Below, in pieces: positions 1 through 5,123 of a stretch of DNA of 8,085 nt. Position 1 is the stretch's first letter, and every line of letters begins with the position of its first letter. Under the pieces are notes generated by a model. That model worked only from the letters and a program-made list of their open reading frames with translations. It had not been told where the DNA came from and did no database searches. The translations under genes were made by a program, and so were the position numbers. This DNA is from Dehalococcoidia bacterium (lineage in GTDB: Bacteria; Chloroflexota; Dehalococcoidia; GIF9; AB-539-J10): the NCBI GenBank assembly GCA_030606765.1, contig JAUWFX010000080.1, forward strand, positions 1 to 8,085, read 5' to 3'.

Positions 1-908
1 GCAGGGGTGAAGGCGCTGCAGGCAAGGACGGGAAAGGATTCAGGCTGAACATTGTCAACGCCATCTGGGGGCAAAAGGACTACAGCTTCCTTCCTGCCTT
101 TCTCGATGTCCTGGCCGAAAACTATGGTGCCGGGCTGAGAATACTGGACTTCATAACGGAGACGGAAAAGTCCCGCCTCGCTATCAACCAGTGGGTCAGT
201 GACCAGACGGAAGGTCGCATTAAAGACCTTATCCCGCAAGGCGCGATTGATGCACTGACCCGCCTGGTGCTGACCAATGCTATCTACTTCAATGCTGCCT
301 GGGAATACCCTTTCGATGAAGATGTGACAGCAGACGGCCCTTTCTACTTGCTTGACGGCGGGCAGGTAATAGTGCCGATGATGGAGCAGACGGAGTCATT
401 TGGCTACACTGACGGGGAAGGATATCAGGCAGTTGAGCTACGCTACGATGGGGGAGAGCTCTCCATGGTTATCCTCCTGCCCGAAGTTGGCCAGTTCCAG
501 GCTTTCGAAGAAGGACTTCAGTCTCAGCAGGTTGATGCCATCATAAATGATCTGCAACCCACCGGGGTCACCTTGACGATGCCCAAATTTGAATTTGACT
601 CAGAATTCAGCCTGAAGGATACCCTAGCCGGGATGGGCATGCCGATTGCCTTTTCTAGTGGCGCGGATTTCTCCGGAATGACTGGTAATCCTGAGCTGTT
701 CATATCAGAGGTTGTGCACAAGGCATTCGTTGCCGTGGATCAAGCTGGCACCGAGGCTGCTGCTGCCACCGCAGTGATTATGGAATTGACAGCAGTACCC
801 GAACCTCCTGTGGAAGTCACCCTAGACCACCCCTTCATCTTCCTGATTCGCGACATTGATACGGGTGCCGTTCTCTTTGTCGGGCGAGTCATGAATCCCG
901 GTGCCTAA
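1..908 (+). CDS. Serpin (serine protease inhibitor family), 5' end outside window
   Basis: The C-terminal ~300 residues of a serpin are read from the first full codon at position 3 to TAA at 906-908; the start lies upstream of the window. Serpins trap proteases by inserting a cleaved reactive loop into a beta-sheet. Seen here: the conserved core around LTNAIYFNAAWEYPF (from about 270), EVVHKAFVAVDQAGTEAAAA (about 708-767), and the C-terminal HPFIFLIRD...GAVLFVGRVMNP. The hinge GTEAAAATA (747-773) has small residues throughout, which is the signature of an inhibitory rather than a non-inhibitory serpin. Counting from the hinge Gly as P15 puts P1 near Thr in MELTAVPEPP, but the loop is a few residues longer than in alpha-1-antitrypsin, so P1 and the target protease are uncertain. 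An internal ATG at 267 is not the start, because homology continues well upstream. Bacterial serpins are usually exported, but a signal peptide cannot be judged here. Confidence 0.95.
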   Translation, partial: RGEGAAGKDGKGFRLNIVNAIWGQKDYSFLPAFLDVLAENYGAGLRILDFITETEKSRLAINQWVSDQTEGRIKDLIPQGAIDALTRLVLTNAIYFNAAWEYPFDEDVTADGPFYLLDGGQVIVPMMEQTESFGYTDGEGYQAVELRYDGGELSMVILLPEVGQFQAFEEGLQSQQVDAIINDLQPTGVTLTMPKFEFDSEFSLKDTLAGMGMPIAFSSGADFSGMTGNPELFISEVVHKAFVAVDQAGTEAAAATAVIMELTAVPEPPVEVTLDHPFIFLIRDIDTGAVLFVGRVMNPGA

Positions 909-956
909 GTAAATGCCGCCTTTATTGCAAGCTTGTTAGTTGTGATTTGTAAAATG

Positions 957-997
957 GAAGGGCTGGATATCCCGACAGCGGGAAAATCCAGCCCTTC
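957..997. terminator. Strong hairpin, probable bidirectional terminator between convergent genes
   Basis: A perfect 12-bp outer stem pairs GAAGGGCTGGAT (957-968) with ATCCAGCCCTTC (986-997). Inside it a second stem, CCCG/CGGG (971-974 with 979-982), closes on the loop ACAG. It sits 48 bp after the serpin stop and 30 bp beyond the stop of the convergent small gene at 1028-1168. Neither side carries a long T-run: the plus strand continues TGAGTTCTG, while the minus strand continues CATTTTAC and is slightly better. The position and symmetry suggest that it ends both transcripts. Confidence 0.6.
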
Positions 998-1027
998 TGA
1001 GTTCTGTTAAGCTGTGCAGGAGCAGGT

Positions 1028-1168
1028 CTAACTCTTGCCAATTCTGAGTACTTTTGTGCCACGGGTTGAGCAGCGGCCTTGGGTTGACGGCTTACCATTC
1101 TTCATGGTGATGATTTTGGCGTTTTTTATTTCCTTATTGGCACAGTACTTCATACAGTATGCTTGCAT
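1028..1168 (-). CDS. DUF5679-like mini-protein with degraded zinc ribbon (46 aa)
   Basis: The protein begins MQAYCMKYCANKEIK, and the second half (KNGKPSTQGRCSTRGTKVLR, then IGKS) matches my memory of the DUF5679 family: YCVKC...KNGRPA.QG.CP.CGTK.FRIGK. The family is a tiny four-cysteine zinc ribbon of unknown role, common in Dehalococcoidia and other Chloroflexota. Here the expected second Cys (position 8) is Tyr and the expected fourth Cys (position 36) is Arg. Cys5 and Cys33 remain, and a new Cys appears at position 9. Each loss is one transition from a Cys codon (TAC, CGT). The ATG at 1166-1168 is preceded by only a weak GAGAG ribosome site. The frame is open and full length, so this is either a diverged functional copy or an early pseudogene. 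It converges on the serpin and is divergent from the gene at 1364. Confidence 0.7.
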   Translation of the reverse strand: MQAYCMKYCANKEIKNAKIITMKNGKPSTQGRCSTRGTKVLRIGKS

Positions 1169-1236
1169 TTGACTCTCATCTTTCGGGGATAACCTGAATC
1201 AACCACCTGAGCTTTGTCGCTTGCTTCATCAGTCGC

Positions 1237-1291
1237 CTCTACGAAAGCTAGTAGAGAGTAATACAATCTTAATATCCTTACGAAAGTAGGG
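1237..1291 (+). repeat. Pair of small hairpins, each containing TACGAAAG
   Basis: The octamer TACGAAAG occurs at 1240-1247 and 1279-1286, 39 bp apart, each time at the tip of a small inverted repeat. The first pairs CTCTAC (1237-1242) with GTAGAG (1251-1256). The second pairs CCTTAC (1276-1281) with GTAGGG (1286-1291) around a GAAA tetraloop, with one G-T pair. They lie just upstream of the likely promoter of the helix-turn-helix gene, so they would not be in its transcript if that promoter is right. They could be paired operator sites, or structure in a longer leader from an upstream start. This is weak evidence beyond the repeat itself. Confidence 0.35.
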
Positions 1292-1305
1292 TTACCAATG
1301 GGTGA

Positions 1306-1334
1306 TTGACGGGTAAGTGAACGAGTTTTAGACT
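1306..1334 (+). promoter_or_regulatory. Probable sigma-70-type promoter for the HTH/coiled-coil operon
   Basis: TTGACG (1306-1311) and TAGACT (1329-1334) are separated by 17 bp, matching five of six and four of six consensus bases. Transcription would start near 1341, leaving a leader of about 23 nt that contains the AGGGGGTG ribosome site (1351-1358) before the ATG at 1364. Confidence 0.45.
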
Positions 1335-1363
1335 ATATTCAGTTAGTTTTAGGGGGTGTTGAT

Positions 1364-1585
1364 ATGCCTGTAAAAATAAATGGACGAATTTATTATAGGA
1401 CTGCTGAAGTTTGCAATATGGTTGGCATAGGTAAGAGCACTCTGTTCCGCTGGATCAGGCAAAGCGTCGTAAAGGATGCCGAATGTAGAGACAGGAAAGG
1501 ATGGAGGCTGTTTGCGGAGGATGAACTAATCAGTCTTAAGTCGGAGACTAACAAAATTCAGAAGAACCGTGTGGCCAAAGTATGA
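1364..1585 (+). CDS. Small MerR-type helix-turn-helix DNA-binding protein (73 aa)
   Basis: Residues 11-33 (YRTAEVCNMVGIGKSTLFRW, then IRQ) form a MerR/excisionase-type helix-turn-helix: a Tyr/Arg lead-in, TAEVCNMVGI as the first helix and turn, and KSTLFRWI as the recognition helix. Residues 43-59 (DRKGWRLFAEDELISLK) match the wing and following helix, including the usual Arg-hydrophobic-Phe element. No effector-binding or dimerisation domain follows; the basic tail KIQKNRVAKV ends the protein. The ATG has a good AGGGGGTG ribosome site 5 nt upstream. The coiled-coil gene starts 43 bp downstream on the same strand, so this is probably the first gene of an operon and may autoregulate it. Excisionase and phage Cro-like roles are possible from sequence alone, but no recombinase or phage gene is nearby. 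Confidence 0.85.
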   Translation: MPVKINGRIYYRTAEVCNMVGIGKSTLFRWIRQSVVKDAECRDRKGWRLFAEDELISLKSETNKIQKNRVAKV

Positions 1586-1628
1586 TAAATGCCATCGATT
1601 TTGAGGAACAAATTCAAGGAGGTGTATC

Positions 1629-2099
1629 ATGGTGACTGCGATTAGTAAGAATCAAAAATCCAGAAAGGTGGTAGACAAAGACGTGGAACAAACGGTCGAG
1701 GTTCCTTCCGAGGCCCCCGAGGGGGTCAGTGATCCTCTTGCTGAGCTAATGGGCCAAGCCCAGTCCGCCTACACGTCCTACCTGCAAGCTCAGAGAAAGG
1801 TAGCGGAGGCATATCAGGAACGCCAACGCCAGGGGGAGACTTCCTATAAAGGAATTGAAGAGCACGCCGCTAAAATCTGTACAGAAGCTCTAGAAAAAGC
1901 CGAGCGCGCCCTGGAAAAGGCTGAACAGGAAGCCGAGGAGGCGTATACGAAGGCGAAAATGGGAGCTAAGCAGTTTTATCAGGACAGTGTGAATGAAGCA
2001 TTGAGAGTACGCCAAGAGACCATCGAGCAAGCCTGGGAAGAAACTAAAAGAAATTCAGAGAAAATCTGGAAGGTCTTTCAGGGTAAAATCGAGAAATAG
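1629..2099 (+). CDS. Ala/Glu-rich coiled-coil protein of unknown function (156 aa)
   Basis: No family is recognised. Residues 1-35 are polar and probably disordered, with basic residues and then EVPSEAPEG. From about residue 36 to the C-terminus the chain looks like one long helix with heptad character, clearest in EALEKAERALEKAEQEAEEA (86-105). Aromatic residues (Tyr48, Tyr51, Tyr62, Tyr73, Tyr106, Phe117, Tyr118, Trp136, Trp147, Phe150) are spread along it at fairly regular intervals. There is no signal peptide, membrane segment or catalytic motif, so it is probably a cytoplasmic structural or scaffold protein. The start is secure: a near-perfect AAGGAGGTG (1616-1624) lies 4 nt before the ATG. 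It sits between the HTH gene and the DivIVA-like genes and is probably cotranscribed with both. Phasin-like or ATP-synthase-b-like labels would be compositional only. Confidence 0.8.
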   Translation: MVTAISKNQKSRKVVDKDVEQTVEVPSEAPEGVSDPLAELMGQAQSAYTSYLQAQRKVAEAYQERQRQGETSYKGIEEHAAKICTEALEKAERALEKAEQEAEEAYTKAKMGAKQFYQDSVNEALRVRQETIEQAWEETKRNSEKIWKVFQGKIEK

Positions 2100-2141
2100 A
2101 AATATGACGAAATATCATAAATGGGGCTGACGTGTCGCATC

Positions 2142-2589
2142 GGTACTCTCGCCATTATTGAGTCCTGCGAGAAAGGTGGATGATATTATGAATAATAACG
2201 CTAGAAAAGATGGTGTCGTTGTGCTGGGGGGGCGTGAGTTCAACCGAGTAAAAAACGGGTTGGATGAGGCTCAGGTAGCGTCTTTCATTGACGAGCTTAC
2301 CAAGAAGCGGGATAAACTGGCCCAATCCCAGGACCATATCGCGTCTCTTAACAGACTTGCAGATTGGTACTCTCGACATTATTGAGTCCTGCGAGAAAGG
2401 TGGATGATATTATGAGTAATAACGCTAGAAAAGATGGTGTCGTTGTGCTGGGGGGGCGTGAGTTCGATCGAGTAAAAAACGGTTTGGATGAGGTTCAGGT
2501 AGCGTCTTTCATTGACGAGCTGACCAAGGAGCGGGATAAACTGGCCCAGTCCCAGGACCATATCGCGTCTCTTAACAGACTTGCAGAGA
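2142..2589 (+). repeat. Tandem direct duplication, two copies of 224 bp
   Basis: Copy 1 is 2142-2365 and copy 2 is 2366-2589, both starting GGTACTCTCG and directly abutting. I count about nine substitutions before the last few bases, so they are roughly 96% identical with no internal indel. Each copy holds a ribosome site (AGAAAGGTGG) and the first ~59 codons of the DivIVA-like gene. Because 224 is not a multiple of three, copy 1 cannot read in frame into copy 2 and ends at 2385, producing a truncated gene in front of the full one. Both copies keep their start region and an open frame. Confidence 0.95.
2188..2385 (+). CDS. Truncated duplicate: N-terminal DivIVA-like segment only (65 aa)
   Basis: This copy repeats the first ~59 residues of the 397-residue protein that follows, differing at N/S2, N/D19, A/V28, K/E40 and D/E59, and then ends WYSRHY because its frame is shifted at the duplication junction. 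It contains the DivIVA-like motif REFNRVKNGLDEAQVASFID and the start of a helix, but no coiled coil or C-terminal domain. The ATG at 2188 has the same AGAAAGGTGG ribosome site as the full gene; an upstream in-frame TTG at 2158 is less likely. The stop lies 26 bp before the next ATG, and the next gene's ribosome site lies in that gap, so translation could be coupled. It may be a short-lived duplication by-product or a functional short partner that competes for oligomer contacts. Confidence 0.55.
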   Translation: MNNNARKDGVVVLGGREFNRVKNGLDEAQVASFIDELTKKRDKLAQSQDHIASLNRLADWYSRHY

Positions 2590-3605
2590 TGGCCGTCGTC
2601 GAAGCCGACAAGCTGGCCACGCAGGTCAAGACAGAAGCCGCAGAACAAGCTAAAGCTGAGAGTACTGCCATTATAGATGAAGCCAAAGAACAAGCTCGGC
2701 AGATGGCGGAAAAGAAAATAGCTGAAGCTGTGGAGATTGCTAATGAAAAGGCTAACGCAATCAAGGCCAAAGCCGAAGAGGAAGCAGCACTGCTGCTAGA
2801 AAACGAGAAAATTAAAATCCGGAGTGAACTACACAACCTTGTAAATCAACAATTCGGCTATATGCTGGAAGAACTGGAAAGCCTTAAGAAGCAGGCAGCA
2901 GCAGTACAGGCAGATTTTGACAATAAGTTGTCTGAGCCCGGGGAGAAAGACAGCACCGCAGCCGTTGAAATCGCAGAAGAGAGCGACACCATAGTCGCGA
3001 AAATCGCAGAGGAGAGAGATGCTGCAGCTGCGAAAATCGCAGAAGAGATAGACGCTGCAGCCGTTGAAATCGCAGAAGAGAGCGACGCCGTAGTCGCGGA
3101 AGAGATAGACGCCGCAGCCGTGAAAATCGCAGAAGAGAGCGACGCCGCAGCCGCGGAAGAGAGAGACACCATAGTCGTGAAAGAGAACAAGGCACCTGAC
3201 GAACACCCGGAGCCGAGCCAGGCTACGAAATACATTGAAAAAAGCTTCGAACTCTCGAAACTATTTGAGAGTGGAGACAAGCCAGAGTTGGGCAAGCCGC
3301 AATGGGAAGTGGAAATCTTACCTCCGTTTGATATAGCCAAAATCATGGAAGTCGTGTCCTTCCTTGACCAATTACCCGAAGTTGCAAATACTGAGATGAT
3401 TGTACCCCAGATTGATACGCCTTCAATTCTGGTCTTCCTGCGTGAATCCATGAACCTTGTTGATGTGCTGCAAACAATCCCCGCAGTAGCTCATGTTGAA
3501 GAAGTCACAACTGACAAAGCTGCTACCAACGGCGAACCAGGGAAAGGACCAAGGAAAGTTCGCGTAAGCCTCTCGGGGAACACAACGTCGCAAGAAAATA
3601 AATAA
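2412..3605 (+). CDS. DivIVA-like coiled-coil protein with 11-residue repeats and a compact C-terminal domain (397 aa)
   Basis: Four parts can be seen. Residues 9-57 (GVVVLGGREFDRVKNGLDEV, then QVASFIDELTKERDKL) resemble the N-terminal DivIVA motif, in which a Phe/Arg segment, a Gly and a [E/Q]VxxF[L/I] helix precede the coiled coil. Residues 40-170 are a long Ala/Glu/Lys-rich coiled coil. Residues 180-257 are 11-residue repeats of the type IAEESDAAAAK. Residues 258-295 are a Pro/Glu-rich linker, and 297-367 (WEVEILPPFDIAK to VAHVEEV) alternate predicted strands and helices as beta-alpha-beta-beta-alpha-beta, consistent with a ferredoxin-like fold. The tail is basic and polar. There is no signal peptide or membrane span. 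DivIVA proteins self-assemble at curved membranes and recruit partners, so a cytoplasmic scaffold is inferred. The ATG at 2412 is chosen over an in-frame TTG at 2364 because of AGAAAGGTGG (2394-2403). It is the last gene of the HTH/coiled-coil cluster. Confidence 0.75.
   Translation: MSNNARKDGVVVLGGREFDRVKNGLDEVQVASFIDELTKERDKLAQSQDHIASLNRLAEMAVVEADKLATQVKTEAAEQAKAESTAIIDEAKEQARQMAEKKIAEAVEIANEKANAIKAKAEEEAALLLENEKIKIRSELHNLVNQQFGYMLEELESLKKQAAAVQADFDNKLSEPGEKDSTAAVEIAEESDTIVAKIAEERDAAAAKIAEEIDAAAVEIAEESDAVVAEEIDAAAVKIAEESDAAAAEERDTIVVKENKAPDEHPEPSQATKYIEKSFELSKLFESGDKPELGKPQWEVEILPPFDIAKIMEVVSFLDQLPEVANTEMIVPQIDTPSILVFLRESMNLVDVLQTIPAVAHVEEVTTDKAATNGEPGKGPRKVRVSLSGNTTSQENK
2949..3182 (+). 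repeat. Degenerate 33-bp (11-residue) in-frame repeat array
   Basis: About six units encode variants of IAEESDAAAAK: IAEESDTIVAK, IAEERDAAAAK, IAEEIDAAAVE, IAEESDAVVAE, a shortened EIDAAAVK, and IAEESDAAAAE, flanked by partial units (DSTAAVE before, ERDTIVVKE after). The fifth unit lacks three residues (9 bp), so frame is kept. The DNA core AAATCGCAGAAGAGA recurs almost unchanged, which points to recent expansion by slippage or unequal recombination. A period of 11 with hydrophobic Ile/Ala/Val positions fits a hendecad coiled coil. Its biased composition also opens long minus-strand frames that I do not regard as genes. Confidence 0.9.
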
Positions 3606-3939
3606 AGAACACGCATGACTTTCGCTAAAGGTAGCAAACCAATCAGATCGAAGAAGACCTGATCCTCGAAAGTGAATTGAAACCAACCCTCATCGGTGTC
3701 AGGAAATTCCTTAACTAGTTCTCCTTGAAAAGCTCGAAGCTAGCCGCGTATGAGTGAAACTGGTAAAACAGGAAACCGGGGTACTGAGATACGGGTTAGA
3801 CAGGGCATATTGGCCCATAATCTGTGGCAGGTGGTGAGCATAATATATAAAGCAAATGAAACGATAAAGGACATCCAAAAAATTTTCTGCCTCCGTGCTA
3901 TGATTTAGGACGATTTATAGGAAGAGAGACCAGAAATTC
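3606..3939. other. 334-bp intergenic region; imperfect inverted repeat, no gene seen
   Basis: No convincing reading frame was found on either strand; the longer minus-strand frames that touch it are antisense to the neighbouring genes. The most notable content is an imperfect stem pairing 3740-3751 (CTAGCCGCGTAT) with 3789-3799 (ATACGGGTTAG): 11 pairs, one G-T and one bulge. It encloses a smaller stem, CTGGT/ACCGG (3760-3764 with 3775-3779). Another small inverted repeat, GGGC...GCCC, lies at 3803-3816. Together they could be a structured leader for the downstream gene or a terminator for the upstream operon, although no T-run follows. I do not recognise a known riboswitch. Confidence 0.5.
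3896..3904 (+). promoter_or_regulatory. Possible extended -10 promoter for the MetE-like gene
   Basis: TGCTATGAT is an extended -10 element (TGn plus TATGAT, five of six to consensus) lying 35 bp before the ATG at 3940. No good -35 hexamer is found at 16-18 bp, which is usual for extended -10 promoters. Transcription would start near 3911, giving a short leader with GGAAGAGAG (3920-3928) as the ribosome site. Confidence 0.4.
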
Positions 3940-5019
3940 ATGGTAGCATTTGAGGCGCGATGCAGCACCATCGCTATGGGGATAATGCCTCATAGGGATA
4001 TTGAGCAGGCACTGGAGCTTGCCTTGAGCTTGGATATCCCATTCTGGCCTCAGCTTCCTAAAGTAAGCCTGTATGAAGATATGTATGTTCAAGCATCACA
4101 GGATTTCCCTGGCATAGCTATTGACTTTGACAAGGAAAGGCTCGTCTTTAACACTGCGCGATTTGAACAAGAACTCGACGAGTATTTCGTGAAAATGGAT
4201 AGCCCGGAGGCTTTTGCCCTCACCGCCGAGTATTCCAGGGTATTCCACAAGTTTCTCTCCAAGGAGCTTCAAGGTTATAAAGCTATCAGGGGACAAGTCA
4301 CGGGTCCGGTGAGTTTTGGCTTGAAAGTATTGGATGAAGAGCTGAAGCCCATCATCTATAACGAAGAGGCGAGGACTATTTTGTTTGATTTCATTCAGAG
4401 AAAAATCAACATTCAGTATCGAGAACTCAGGAAGAAGAATCCTAACGCCTTTGTCTGGGTGGATGAACCGGGGCTGAGCTACGTGTTCAGTGGTTTTTCC
4501 GGGTACAACGAGCAACATGCTAGAGAAGACTATCATAAGTTCGTTGAGGGACTGGAAGGCCCCAAGGGGCTGCACCTCTGTGCTGAGGTGAATTTGCCCT
4601 ATCTGTTGGAGTTGGGGGTAGAAATTCTGTCCTTCGATGCCTATCAAATTGGGTTTATGCCCAGGGAATATGCTGGCAATGTGGCTGAATTCATTCAGAG
4701 TGGCGGGATTATCTCGTGGGGCATTATCCCCACTGAATCCACAACTCTGGCGACTCAGACACCAGAAACGCTGGCTGCGATTCTCTCAAGCTATTGGGAG
4801 GTAATCTCGGAAAATACAGGTTTGTCCTTGAATCAAATTGCAAAGCAGGCATTGGTGGCTCCAGCCAGATGCTGCCTTAGCGATTTAGGCCAGGTCAACA
4901 CAGTCGGTAAGACGGTAAGCGAATGCCAGGTCTCAGGCATTGAGGAAGGGCTTGTTGAGAAAGCATTTGCCTTCTTGCCTGAGCTCTCGCAGATACTTAG
5001 AGAAAAGTATGGTGTATAA
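3940..5019 (+). CDS. Stand-alone MetE/UROD-like barrel protein, possible corrinoid-linked methyltransferase (359 aa)
   Basis: The protein belongs to the superfamily that joins the catalytic C-terminal half of cobalamin-independent methionine synthase (MetE) and uroporphyrinogen decarboxylase, a TIM barrel. Seen here: N-terminal AMGIMPHRD (12-20), IPFWPQLPKVSLYEDMYVQ (33-51), RGQVTGPVSFG (117-127), FVWVDEPGLS (171-180), the metal-ligand type motif HLC (His212, Cys214), FDAYQ (232-236), WGIIPT (260-265) and a Cys pair CC (311-312). In MetE, zinc is held by His-X-Cys plus a Glu and a distal Cys; His212, Cys214 and Cys311/312 fit three of these. The protein is half the length of MetE and lacks its folate-binding N-terminal half, as in short core-MetE proteins of anaerobes that take methyl from a corrinoid protein. 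Homocysteine methylation is therefore possible but unproven, and related groups act on other methyl donors. The flavoprotein gene follows 104 bp later. Confidence 0.8.
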   Translation: MVAFEARCSTIAMGIMPHRDIEQALELALSLDIPFWPQLPKVSLYEDMYVQASQDFPGIAIDFDKERLVFNTARFEQELDEYFVKMDSPEAFALTAEYSRVFHKFLSKELQGYKAIRGQVTGPVSFGLKVLDEELKPIIYNEEARTILFDFIQRKINIQYRELRKKNPNAFVWVDEPGLSYVFSGFSGYNEQHAREDYHKFVEGLEGPKGLHLCAEVNLPYLLELGVEILSFDAYQIGFMPREYAGNVAEFIQSGGIISWGIIPTESTTLATQTPETLAAILSSYWEVISENTGLSLNQIAKQALVAPARCCLSDLGQVNTVGKTVSECQVSGIEEGLVEKAFAFLPELSQILREKYGV

Positions 5020-5039
5020 AGAAGGGGATTTAATTCTTG

Positions 5040-5075
5040 CCCAGGGCTCTGTCCTGGGTCTCAGCCCGAAGGGCT
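5040..5075 (+). other. Two adjacent intercistronic hairpins
   Basis: CCCAGG/CCTGGG (5040-5045 with 5053-5058, loop of 7 nt) is followed closely by AGCCC/GGGCT (5063-5067 with 5071-5075, loop GAA). They lie in the 104-bp gap between the MetE-like gene and the flavoprotein gene, well ahead of the latter's ribosome site. No T-run follows, so they more likely affect transcript stability or relative expression than act as a terminator. Confidence 0.4.
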
Positions 5076-5123
5076 TATGCCCAATTCTATCCAGGGCGCT
5101 GTAATTATGAGAAGGAGAGCAAT

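Noticed and set aside
1200..1320. Possible c-di-GMP-type (GEMM) riboswitch, because of GAAA tetraloops and GGGTTACCAATGG
   Set aside because: The conserved 5' core (GGGCAAACC and GCAAAGCC) is missing in the right order on either strand, and the likely promoter lies downstream of the element.
1364..2099. Prophage or integrative-element module suggested by the excisionase-like HTH protein
   Set aside because: No integrase, attachment-site repeats, tRNA or phage structural gene is present; the neighbours are coiled-coil proteins.
2829..3451. Long minus-strand frames opposite the repeat protein (up to 197 codons)
   Set aside because: They are Ser/Ala- or Leu/Cys-rich low-complexity readings of the antisense of the 33-bp repeats and coiled coil, with no ribosome sites and no family resemblance.
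3781..3800. Resemblance of GGTACTGAGATACGGG to a 16S rRNA segment (ACTGAGACACGG)
   Set aside because: The match is about 12 bases with mismatches and the flanks do not continue as rRNA; it is probably chance.
4096..4647. 183-codon minus-strand frame inside the MetE-like gene
   Set aside because: It lies fully antisense to a gene with clear family motifs, lacks a ribosome site and has no recognisable domain.
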